A stretch of DNA of 16,707 nt from Actinomycetota bacterium (GTDB taxonomy: Bacteria; Actinomycetota; Actinomycetes; Actinomycetales; Actinomycetaceae). A program made the position numbers and the translations under genes. The notes under the pieces were generated by a model that did no database searches, was not told the DNA's origin, and saw only the letters and a list, made by a program, of their open reading frames with translations. Location: the NCBI GenBank assembly GCA_019425105.1, contig JAHYYD010000023.1, positions 1 to 16,707 of the forward strand, written 5' to 3'. Shown piece after piece: positions 9,801 to 15,257 of this stretch. Positions within the stretch are counted from its first letter, which is position 1, and each line of letters starts with the position of its first letter.

Positions 9801-9843
9801 CAAGCAAGGGTCCTACCTCATCGGCGAATGCCGTCCGGAGTGA
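3805..9843 (+). CDS. Giant membrane-anchored Ig-like/fibronectin type III surface protein
   Basis: This 2012-aa protein starts with a basic segment and a single membrane helix (about 15-34), with no signal-peptidase-like site obvious after it, so it should be an N-terminally anchored protein projecting outward. Residues about 38-365 are beta-rich with recurring units such as GGIWVTNQD and LLWVGDAN, suggesting a propeller-like fold. An acidic linker follows (about 370-398). Residues about 398-1460 hold about eleven Ig/cadherin-like repeats of roughly 95 aa, many with the NDxDxDGD pattern. Residues about 1461-1925 hold about four or five Fn3-like units. The last 85 residues form a four-cysteine domain (C1933, C1945, C1964, C2009). 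There is no LPXTG motif. It corresponds to the Fn3 protein of PFNA-type clusters in Bifidobacterium. It is first in the operon, 7 nt before DUF58. A role as an adhesin, cell-wall rod or sensor is inference. Confidence 0.93.
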   Translation: MNKARRTRNTWSKRIPAIAVLLVSVMLCVLAVVYRGVEVTQVSVDDGGIWVTNQDRKLLGHLNYDALMLDGTVSVKSASFDIGQAGGDVTLGETVGRTVTPVRSTSFSLGQAITLPENAVQVQGGSVLAVLDPNEGLLWVGDANEPASMSLVREDAIANDLSDGVVAVSLAGTVFAYSPGSSKLVTLTREGQAWRAKTTEIKDFTPAGIPTITAVGDKPVIYDQAGNKLVLPGGKVRDLAEEHVTGAVLQAPGDDASSVLLATDAELVAVSLNGKSVDRQPASDGGQKGTPAPPVFHGGCSYGAWAGSGAFVRTCTDSTRNQAQTVPTLAEATSAVFRTNRTRIVLNDVSTGTLWLPDKNMVVVDNWDQIPTEEQEEEDTPTPDDREQVSEPEHNDKNTPPEAVDDDFGIRPGRSTLLPVLDNDSDDDGDVLTARALTNPEFGTVVRTRGGRALQITDIPESMTSGSTSFTYEASDGLAGATATVNVTIHPWSQNEGPRQLKHPVVKVGANAQVEYNLLSDWIDPDGDQFYLKSATAPDGMAVQFSEDGTVQIRDLGSGAGVKAIAVTMSDGHAETAGELQVSVQENGNVPPIARADFYVARVGEPLTIDPVENDTDPNGDTLNLVAAGTPPAGTSVSADLSRGTLTFTGSVPGSFQFTYTISDGPSTTVGVIRVDVVADDTNAVPIAEDDLAVLPSGGASLIAPLANDTDPSGGVLVVQSIDVPANSGLEVTLIERHLLRITSPAGLSDVTAFTYTVSNGAGSATAQVSVIPTEAQSEETPPEANPDTAKVRAGDIGSVAVLSNDRSPIGLSLNVDPGVQVMSGGELGTVFVTGNQVRLAAGTEPGVVRVAYTVVDSVGNRATSTVTFEVVAASDANSAPVPKALSAWAVQGQMTRIPVPLTGIDPDGDSVALVGIDQPPAKGSVVLGTEWLEYTPSDNATGTDTFSYIVEDRLGVQGRARVRVGIAPPGSQNHNPTAVPDSVTIRPGREVSVNVLSNDLDADGDALSVDTDPATVSVSDPAATVTVAQDAVTVKAPAADGVFVVAYQIQDGRGGRAQGQLTVTVDADAPLRAPIARDDVVSVADLPADSKPVSVPVLVNDEDPDGTTAALTVSAQGSGVSVSGQNLSISPDARRRLVVYTVTDPDGLSASAVVTVPGTDLLAPRLDMTRIPVAIRAGSSATLDIGDYVLVRDHSRSPIITDAASVKFNGGLDSVSLQDSTHLVVSAPDTASGKASLSFTVRDGASDDASALSSTLTIPVTIQPARNLPPRLTPTPILVGQGEAVTVDLTQMVDDPDDQAKGSFTYAVVKAPGGVDVSLDGFNLTVTGKKDQPKGPVGAITVSVDDGSGAVNADIPVTIVKSSKPLVTTTDARIKVNAGQTANVNLAEYTTNPFTEPLVVLDASVHVGQGTASGDGNVLSVTPKAGFHGDMIVVYRVMDATNDPDRIVQGRVIVKVLDRPDPPQNVSVTPMGAGTAFVSFQPGAANGGTISGYTITDRNSGRTFTTRDPGVQVTGLENGVKHSFTVVAHNEAGDSDPSTASAEVLIDAAPEQMAAPTVVGVDGALDISWVKPNNSGSAIHTYMVFVNLPSGGQPISQSVSGSENSIRIGGLKNGELYSVSVQALNNAETPSPPSSPTASYPHGAPDPAGNVSAVPVGAGSDPNRATVEVSWSLGNSNGRGWGPTTVTAGGVTETAGPGQTSVTLSGVQTGRGVPVSVVLTNSDGDQAGAGYAQVSIATTPAPISAPTLSGTNTAGELRVSGLSVATGRGFDASDLTLRYSSSENGCGSGQPISDGTIVPSNGWAPTTYYFCQTGIGLNNTLAVSPVVAATGTATGVPSEVGVRITNVNSTSLTVQWDPVGANPAVSTIYVTLGSETKPVPGNATEVTFSNLEQGKRYRASVTAENAQGSKTMSQHPDAVTKLDVSAQWVQTCRGDERGFNPASCHTFTLSAPGWSSSSEPHVCPVRNDRTNGTEWVRVDGAGPIWTRLTTQADSEDAFKQGSYLIGECRPE
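4996..8190 (+). repeat. Array of about eleven Ig/cadherin-like domain repeats
   Basis: Repeat starts, recognised by a Pro-rich lead (NTPPEAV, EGPRQLK, VPPIARA, AVPIAED, TPPEANP, SAPVPKA, HNPTAVP, RAPIARD, LAPRLDM, LPPRLTP, KPLVTTT), fall near 4996, 5290, 5572, 5854, 6148, 6440, 6727, 7021, 7291, 7610 and 7898. The spacing is mostly 280-295 nt. The first eight units mostly keep an acidic loop such as NDSDDDGD, NDTDPNGD, IDPDGDS or NDLDADGD. The last three diverge and largely lose it. Nucleotide identity between units is low, so this is an old protein-level array and not a recent DNA tandem repeat. Confidence 0.8.
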
Positions 9844-9850
9844 TGTTCGC

Positions 9851-11086
9851 GTGAAGAAACTACGTCGACTTCTCAACGGCGCGTGGCGTGCCATGGGCGA
9901 ACGCGTGCGGGCTCTGCCCGGTTACGACGCGGCGGCCCGTTGGCTGGGCGCGCTCACGCCGGTCGGGTGGGCGGTGATCGCGGTAACGACCGCGGGTGGC
10001 GTCGCTGCGGCGGCCTTCGGATGGCTGGAGGGCTTCATCGTCGCCGTGATGGGTCTGGTGGCCCTCGTGGTCGCGGTCGCCTCGGTCGCGTCCCCGTCGC
10101 CGCTGTCGGTGTCCTTGCGCATGAAGAATGACCGCATCGTCGCCGGCCAGGTGGCGGTGGGGCGCATCCGCGTGGTCAACGAGTCCGGGCATCGCTCGGG
10201 TTCGACGATCGTGGAGGTCACGATCGGACGAGGCAGTGGCGAGTTCCTGGTGCCTCCGATCAGCGCGAACAGCACGTGGAACGAGGCATTTTCGGTGATG
10301 ACGAAGCGCCGCGGCGTGATCAACGTGGGCCCGGCGCGCACCGTGCGTATGGACGGCCTGGGCCTGCTGCGCCGTGTGCGCTCCTGGGACGAGCCGATCC
10401 TGGTGCACGTGCATCCGCCGACGGTGCGCTTCTCGTTTGACGCGACGGGTATGCAGATGGATGTCGAAGGTGTGGCCAGCGAGAAGCTGACCAGTTCGGA
10501 CGTGTCCTTCCACGCGCTGCGTGATTATGAGCCGGGCGACGACCGGCGCGCGGTGCACTGGCCTTCGACGGCGCGCCTGGGCCGCCTGATCGTACGCCAG
10601 TTCGAGGAGACTCACCGTTCCCACCACATGGTGCTCCTCGACACGCGCATGGACGCGTGGGATCGGCGTTCCTTCGAGACAGCCGTGTCGGTCGCGGCGT
10701 CGCTGGCGATCGCAGGGTCGGGTGAGGCGCGCACGGTGTCGATGCACACGGCGGACGAGTGGATTCCGACGGGTACGCCCGTGGCGATGCTGGATGCGCT
10801 GTCCGAGATGGAGACCTCGACGCGTTCCGAGTTCGCGGGCATCGTCCGTCGCTGCATCATGGAGCGAGGCGGGATTTCGGTCCTGTCGATCGTCGTGGGC
10901 GCGGGCGTCGACGACGAGGAAGCGGCCCGCCTGGCGAATATTGCGCCGGTCGACGTGGTCGTGTCCGTCATTCGCGTGGTCCCGGGACGGGCGAGGCGTC
11001 GGCGCAAGATCACGCGTGGCGTCATCATCGATTGCCCCTCCCTGGAGGACCTGCCGATGCTCGTGTCGCGGGGGGTGAACGCGTGA
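9851..11086 (+). CDS. DUF58 family membrane protein
   Basis: The 411-aa product has a basic N-terminus, two closely spaced membrane helices (about 38-56 and 61-79), then a cytoplasmic-type DUF58 region. The family signature is clear near residues 223-245: LRDYEPGDDRRAVHW followed by LIVRQFEE. A degenerate von Willebrand-A-like strand, VLLDTRMD, comes after it. DUF58 proteins normally work beside a MoxR AAA ATPase, but none lies in this window. The GTG at 9851 is chosen over an ATG at 9794: it starts 7 nt after the upstream stop, a GGAG lies 10 nt before it, and residues coded upstream overlap the preceding gene. The stop overlaps the next start by 4 nt (GTGA), implying translational coupling with the transglutaminase-like gene. 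The exact biochemical role of DUF58 is unknown; an envelope-assembly role is inferred from context. Confidence 0.92.
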   Translation: MKKLRRLLNGAWRAMGERVRALPGYDAAARWLGALTPVGWAVIAVTTAGGVAAAAFGWLEGFIVAVMGLVALVVAVASVASPSPLSVSLRMKNDRIVAGQVAVGRIRVVNESGHRSGSTIVEVTIGRGSGEFLVPPISANSTWNEAFSVMTKRRGVINVGPARTVRMDGLGLLRRVRSWDEPILVHVHPPTVRFSFDATGMQMDVEGVASEKLTSSDVSFHALRDYEPGDDRRAVHWPSTARLGRLIVRQFEETHRSHHMVLLDTRMDAWDRRSFETAVSVAASLAIAGSGEARTVSMHTADEWIPTGTPVAMLDALSEMETSTRSEFAGIVRRCIMERGGISVLSIVVGAGVDDEEAARLANIAPVDVVVSVIRVVPGRARRRRKITRGVIIDCPSLEDLPMLVSRGVNA

Positions 11087-13641
11087 GTACGCCTACCCGC
11101 ACCCCCTCTCGTCAGGCCGCGCCGCCGCGTCGAACGCGTCGGTCGACTGCCCAAGAAACCACCATGGGTGGCTCGGTGCACCGCGCCGCCATGCCCGCGT
11201 GGTCCCTCCTGATTCTTGCCATTCTGTTCGCTGGCCCGGTGGTACAGTTCGAGTCCGTCTTTGGTGGCGGTCAGGGTGTGATCGCGGCGCTCGCGGGCGT
11301 GGCGACCGGCCTCGTGATCGCGTGGGCGGCGGCGAAGTGGCGCTGGGACCTGCTGTCGATCGTGGCTTCCGTCGTCGCGGCTCACTTCCTGTTGGGCGGG
11401 GCGGCAGCCCTGCGAGACACGACCCGGTGGGTCGTGGTTCCCACGTCGCGCACTCTCCAGACGCTGGTGATCGGTTCGGTCGAGGCCTGGAAGGATCTTC
11501 TGACGCTGACGCCCCCTGCCGGTTCCTATGTTGGTCCGGCGATGGTCCCGTGGATGACGTGCCTCGTGTGCTCGGTTGCTGCGGGGGTCGTCACGGTACG
11601 GTACGGGCGTCCCATGTGGGGGTCCCTGCCGCTGATTCTCGCCGGAGTCATTGCGATCGTGTGGGGGCCCACGCACGAGGCTCCCTCGTCTCTCCTCGTT
11701 ATTGCGTGGTGGGTTGGCCTGATCGTGTGGTGGGCGTGGGCATCGGCGATTGGCCGTGCCCGCATGGGTGCCGACATCGTGATCGGTATGTCCGCGTCGT
11801 CGACCACTGCATCCACGACGATGGGTGGCTCGTCGCGTCAGGTCGTGCACGTGTGGTGGCGCGTGGGCATGGGTGCCCTGATGGTGGGCGTGATGGTCGC
11901 GGCCGCCCTCCCCGCGGCATCCTTGCTGGGCCCCACGGCCTCGGACCGCGTTGTGGGCCGTGACGTCGTCGAACCGCCCGTGGATGCGCGCGAGTATCCC
12001 TCTCCGCTGTCCAGTTACCGCCACTACAACAAGGATCTGGAGGACGAATCCCTGATCCGCGTGTCCAATCTGCCCAAGGGGGCGCGCGTGCGCCTGGGCG
12101 CGATGGAGGTGTACGACGGAACGACGTTCGGCATGGGTGTGACGAACAACGCTGATGGTACCGCTGGGTACCGCCGCGTCGGGTCCACGATCCCGGGACG
12201 CAGCGCAGAAACGGCGGGAGAGCAGGCCTCGGTGTCTACCTCGCAGCTCTTGGGCCCGTGGGTGCCGACGTTTGGCGAGGTATCGGTGCTGCGTTTTGAG
12301 CCTTCCGACCCGAACGCTGCTGAGCAGCAGAAGGGCTTGAACTACGACCTGTGGGCGGAGACCGCCCTGACGACGGGGCCGACGGGCCAGTTCAACTATT
12401 CGCTGAGCACGACGATGCCGCGCGATCACGAGGATTCGGAGTTCGCCAGCGTGGATGCGGCCCGCTACGCGGGCACGGACACAAATGTGCCCAAGGACGT
12501 GGATTCCCTGGCATCGGAGCACACGACGAGCGCGCGCTCGGACCTGGAGAAGGCCCGCGCCATCGAGAGCTACCTGCACACGGACGGCTTTTACTCGAAC
12601 GACGACACGATTAACTCGCGCCCCGGTTCCTCCCAGGATCGTATTGAGCGCATGATCAGCGCCGAGGCGCTGGTGGGCGATGACGAGCAGTACGCGACGC
12701 TTATGGCGCTCATGCTGCACTCGCAGGGGATTAACGCTCGCGTCGTCATGGGTGCCTACCGTGAGGGGACGTCGGGCGGCGTCGACCTGACGGGTTCGGA
12801 TATGCACGCGTGGGTCGAGGTCGAGTTCCCCGGCGTGGGCTGGGCGACTTTCGATCCGACGCCTCCGCGCGATCAGCAGCCCACGACGCAGGTGAACAAG
12901 CCGAAGTCTGTGCCCAAGCCGCAGGTTTTGCAGCCGCCGGAACCCCCGGAACAGCCGGTCGAGCTGCCTCCGGCCACCCGTGACCAGGCGACGGACCCGC
13001 ACGATCCGAACGGCCTGCACATCCCGTGGATGGCTATCGGGACGGTGTCCGTGTTCCTGTTCTTGCTGGTCGGTCCGGTTCTGGCGGTGCTGCTCGCGAA
13101 GTCTCGCCGCCGCAAGGCACGCCGCGGCGCGCAGGCCGCCGAGTCGGTGCGCGGTTCGTGGGATGAGCTGGTGGATACGGCGATTGACTCGGGCCTCGTG
13201 GTGGAGCCGCACCTGACCCGTCAGGAGGTCGCGTGGGCGTTGGCTTCGCAGTGGACGCCTGACAAATCTGAGGACGACGAGGCGGGGGCGGCGAAGTCTC
13301 GCAAGCCCGCCACACGCTCGGCGGCCGACGTGCGTGTGCCCGGCTGGTCGCTGTTCTCGGGCGCGGTTCCCCGCCCGGTCACCGTGGCGCGTCGCGCGGA
13401 TGTCGCGGACTTCGCCGCGGGCGGCGCACGGCCTGAAGATGCGAAGCAGGCGTGGGAGGACGTGGATGAGCTGCGCCGCGAGTGGGCGGCCTCGGTCTCC
13501 CCGTTCGCGCGGCTGCGTTATGCGCTGTCGCTGAAGTCGTTGCGCTGGCGCCGACGCGCGCGCCGCCAGGCGGCCGCCGCATCCGGGACGAAGCGTCGGC
13601 CGTTGACGGGCCGTCTGGGTCGTAGGAAAGGGACACGCTGA
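11083..13641 (+). CDS. Membrane-embedded transglutaminase-like protein lacking the catalytic cysteine
   Basis: The 852-aa architecture is TgpA-like: about seven N-terminal membrane helices (between 38 and 283), a large extracellular transglutaminase-like domain (about 285-600), a Pro-rich linker, a further membrane helix (about 648-668) and a basic cytoplasmic tail with a DUF4129-like segment (SWDELVDTAIDSGLVVEPHLTRQE starts near 690; key residues only). In the catalytic core H575 (DMHAWVEV) and D591 (FDPTP) are in place. The cysteine position reads GDDEQYA, with D534 where GxCxQFA-type motifs have Cys. The only cysteines in the whole protein, C160 and C163, lie in a membrane helix. The GTG at 11083 overlaps the DUF58 stop and follows a G-rich Shine-Dalgarno; an ATG at 11164 is an alternative. 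The stop overlaps the kinase start by one base. It may be a pseudo-enzyme that binds peptidoglycan or protein; this is inference. Confidence 0.9.
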   Translation: MSTPTRTPSRQAAPPRRTRRSTAQETTMGGSVHRAAMPAWSLLILAILFAGPVVQFESVFGGGQGVIAALAGVATGLVIAWAAAKWRWDLLSIVASVVAAHFLLGGAAALRDTTRWVVVPTSRTLQTLVIGSVEAWKDLLTLTPPAGSYVGPAMVPWMTCLVCSVAAGVVTVRYGRPMWGSLPLILAGVIAIVWGPTHEAPSSLLVIAWWVGLIVWWAWASAIGRARMGADIVIGMSASSTTASTTMGGSSRQVVHVWWRVGMGALMVGVMVAAALPAASLLGPTASDRVVGRDVVEPPVDAREYPSPLSSYRHYNKDLEDESLIRVSNLPKGARVRLGAMEVYDGTTFGMGVTNNADGTAGYRRVGSTIPGRSAETAGEQASVSTSQLLGPWVPTFGEVSVLRFEPSDPNAAEQQKGLNYDLWAETALTTGPTGQFNYSLSTTMPRDHEDSEFASVDAARYAGTDTNVPKDVDSLASEHTTSARSDLEKARAIESYLHTDGFYSNDDTINSRPGSSQDRIERMISAEALVGDDEQYATLMALMLHSQGINARVVMGAYREGTSGGVDLTGSDMHAWVEVEFPGVGWATFDPTPPRDQQPTTQVNKPKSVPKPQVLQPPEPPEQPVELPPATRDQATDPHDPNGLHIPWMAIGTVSVFLFLLVGPVLAVLLAKSRRRKARRGAQAAESVRGSWDELVDTAIDSGLVVEPHLTRQEVAWALASQWTPDKSEDDEAGAAKSRKPATRSAADVRVPGWSLFSGAVPRPVTVARRADVADFAAGGARPEDAKQAWEDVDELRREWAASVSPFARLRYALSLKSLRWRRRARRQAAAASGTKRRPLTGRLGRRKGTR

Positions 13642-15158
13642 TGGATAGCGAGGCTCGCGTCGGGATGGTGCCGGTGCTGCCGGGATACCAGTGGATCCGG
13701 CCGCTGGGGTCGGGTGGTTTCGCGGACGTGTTCCTGTGCCGCCAGGAGCTGCCCAGCCGAGAGGTGGCCGTGAAGGTTGCCCGGCGTGATCGTGGGGCGG
13801 ACGGCGAGGCCGGAATCGCCCGCGAGGCGGACGTCATGGCCCTCGTGTCGGGTCACCCGGCTGTCGCCCAGCTCTACGGGGCGGGCCGCACGCCGGACGG
13901 ACGCCCGTACCTGGTGATGGAGTATTGCCCCGTGGCGAACATCCTCGACCAGGTGCGCGCAAATCCGATGGCGACGGACCGGGCCCTGTCCATGGTGATC
14001 CGCATGTGCGGTGGCGCGGAGATGCTGCACCGTGCGGGATACGTGCACCGCGATATTAAGCCCAGCAACATCATGATCAACGCCTACGGGTCGCCGGTGC
14101 TCACGGACTTCGGAGTCTCGGAGCCGGTGGGGACGGATCCGCGCGCTGGCCGCGACGGGTTCTCGGTGATGTGGGCACCCCCGGAGCAGATCGCGGGCAC
14201 CGCGCGCGCTCACCCGACGCAGGACGTGTGGGCGCTGGGTGCGACCCTGTGGACACTCTTGATGGGGCGTTCGCCCTTCGAGGTCGTGGATGGGGATAAC
14301 TCTGCTCAGGCGGTGGCCCAGCGCGTGGCCCGTGGCCGTGTGTCGCGCATCGACCGTCCGGGCGTGCCCGAGGCGGTGACGGCTATCGTTCGTCGCGCGA
14401 TGAGTCTGGATCCTGAGCAGCGTTTCGGCTCTGCCGCGGCCCTCGGCTACGCGTTGCAGACGATCGAGCGCGAGATGCATCGCCCGGTCACGGAGATGAA
14501 GCTGAGCGTCGTCGCTTCTTCGAGTGCGCCCGCCTCGGCGCTGTCCGCGCCCTCCCCGGTGGCCCTCGACGCGGAGCGTACGCGCACCCGGCGCGGTAGT
14601 TTCGCGGATGGTGCCCAGCCCTCGTCGAACGAGGCCTGGGCGGGCAACTCGACGACGGGCAGGACCGGCTTGGTCGAGGGGGAGTCGAAGCGTCCCGCGT
14701 GGGTGCTGCCGGTTCTTGCGCTCGTCATGGTGCTGGCGACCGCTGGCTTGGTGGTTGCGATGCTGACCGGCGGCGGGCACAGCGTTCACCTGGGCGGCGG
14801 TGGCGGCGAGGCAACGCCGAGCGCCGAGGCGACGGGCGGGTCTCTGAGCGGCGCCGACCAGGGGACGGATACGAGCGTGGCTCCTCCGCAGGCGGTCACG
14901 GGGCTCACCGCGACGCCGAATGGGAAAGAGATCCGGTGGGGCTGGGATATCCCCCAGCAGGGGCAGTACCAGGCCACGGAGCTGGCTTTTAAGTATCTGC
15001 TGACGCGCCCGGGCGAGGCCGTGGTCGCTGAGACGATGCGTCGCAACAGCCTGACGACGACAGCGGTCAGCGGTGAGAACTGCCTGACGGTGAGCGTCGT
15101 CGTGGAGGCCACGGGCCGCGAATCGGCACCCGTCACCCAGTGTGTCACGGTGCCGTGA
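13641..15158 (+). CDS. Transmembrane serine/threonine protein kinase with Fn3-like ectodomain
   Basis: The 505-aa protein has an N-terminal kinase domain (about 16-275) with a complete catalytic set: Gly-rich loop G23-S-G-G-F-A-D-V30, K45 in VAVKV, E62, H136-R-D138 with K140 and N143, D156-F-G158, and a P-P-E at 180-182. The activation segment is unusual, with FSVMWAPPE in place of the usual GTPxYMAPE and few Ser/Thr residues. A Ser/Ala-rich juxtamembrane linker, one membrane helix (about 353-376), a Gly-rich spacer and an Fn3-like ectodomain (about 397-505) follow. C481 and C501 could pair. There are no PASTA repeats. This resembles the Pkb2-type kinase of the Bifidobacterium PFNA cluster. 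The ATG overlaps the upstream TGA (TGATG) and follows the Shine-Dalgarno AGGAAAGGGA. It is the last gene of the operon. No PP2C phosphatase lies in the window. DUF58 and the cytoplasmic tail of the transglutaminase-like protein are plausible substrates, by inference. Confidence 0.95.
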   Translation: MDSEARVGMVPVLPGYQWIRPLGSGGFADVFLCRQELPSREVAVKVARRDRGADGEAGIAREADVMALVSGHPAVAQLYGAGRTPDGRPYLVMEYCPVANILDQVRANPMATDRALSMVIRMCGGAEMLHRAGYVHRDIKPSNIMINAYGSPVLTDFGVSEPVGTDPRAGRDGFSVMWAPPEQIAGTARAHPTQDVWALGATLWTLLMGRSPFEVVDGDNSAQAVAQRVARGRVSRIDRPGVPEAVTAIVRRAMSLDPEQRFGSAAALGYALQTIEREMHRPVTEMKLSVVASSSAPASALSAPSPVALDAERTRTRRGSFADGAQPSSNEAWAGNSTTGRTGLVEGESKRPAWVLPVLALVMVLATAGLVVAMLTGGGHSVHLGGGGGEATPSAEATGGSLSGADQGTDTSVAPPQAVTGLTATPNGKEIRWGWDIPQQGQYQATELAFKYLLTRPGEAVVAETMRRNSLTTTAVSGENCLTVSVVVEATGRESAPVTQCVTVP

Positions 15159-15187
15159 GGCGCGGTGACGGCGGTTTGGCCCTCACG
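15154..15187 (+). terminator. Weak hairpin after the kinase stop codon
   Basis: CGTGAGG (15154-15160, overlapping the stop codon) pairs perfectly with CCTCACG (15181-15187) around a 20-nt loop. No T-run follows, so an intrinsic terminator is doubtful. It may mark the end of the operon or only attenuate read-through into the protease gene. Confidence 0.3.
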
Positions 15188-15205
15188 CTCGCGCGCATGA
15201 CCGGA

Positions 15206-15214
15206 TGGTAGACT
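15206..15214 (+). promoter_or_regulatory. Candidate extended -10 promoter for the S8 protease gene
   Basis: TGGTAGACT fits an extended -10 (TGn then TAnnnT). No good -35 stands at the expected 16-18 nt distance. It lies 44 nt before the protease start in a 99-nt gap, the largest gap between rightward genes here, which makes an independent promoter reasonable. Confidence 0.4.
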
Positions 15215-15221
15215 GACGTGT

Positions 15222-15242
15222 TGCGCGCCGCCGGGGTGCGCA
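15222..15242 (+). promoter_or_regulatory. Hairpin directly upstream of the protease ribosome binding site
   Basis: TGCGCGCC (15222-15229) pairs with GGTGCGCA (15235-15242), including one G-T wobble, around a 5-nt loop. It ends 2 nt before the Shine-Dalgarno GAAAGGA (15245-15251). If the extended -10 is real, this hairpin would sit at the mRNA 5' end and could affect stability or translation. Confidence 0.4.
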
Positions 15243-15257
15243 GCGAAAGGAATAGTG

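Noticed and set aside
9794..9850. Upstream ATG start for DUF58 inside the surface-protein gene
   Set aside because: It would overlap the upstream coding region by 50 nt, and the GTG at 9851 has a suitable GGAG and begins with a normal basic N-terminus.
7609..9894. Long minus-strand open frame (about 760 codons) opposite the surface-protein gene
   Set aside because: Its product is dominated by Arg, His and Gly with no domain or membrane signature, as expected from reading GC-rich coding DNA backwards. The plus strand encodes a clear domain array.
10612..13212. Minus-strand open frame of about 866 codons opposite DUF58 and the transglutaminase-like gene
   Set aside because: The composition is Arg/His-rich with no recognisable motif. 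The plus strand has the DUF58 signature and His/Asp transglutaminase motifs with good ribosome binding sites.
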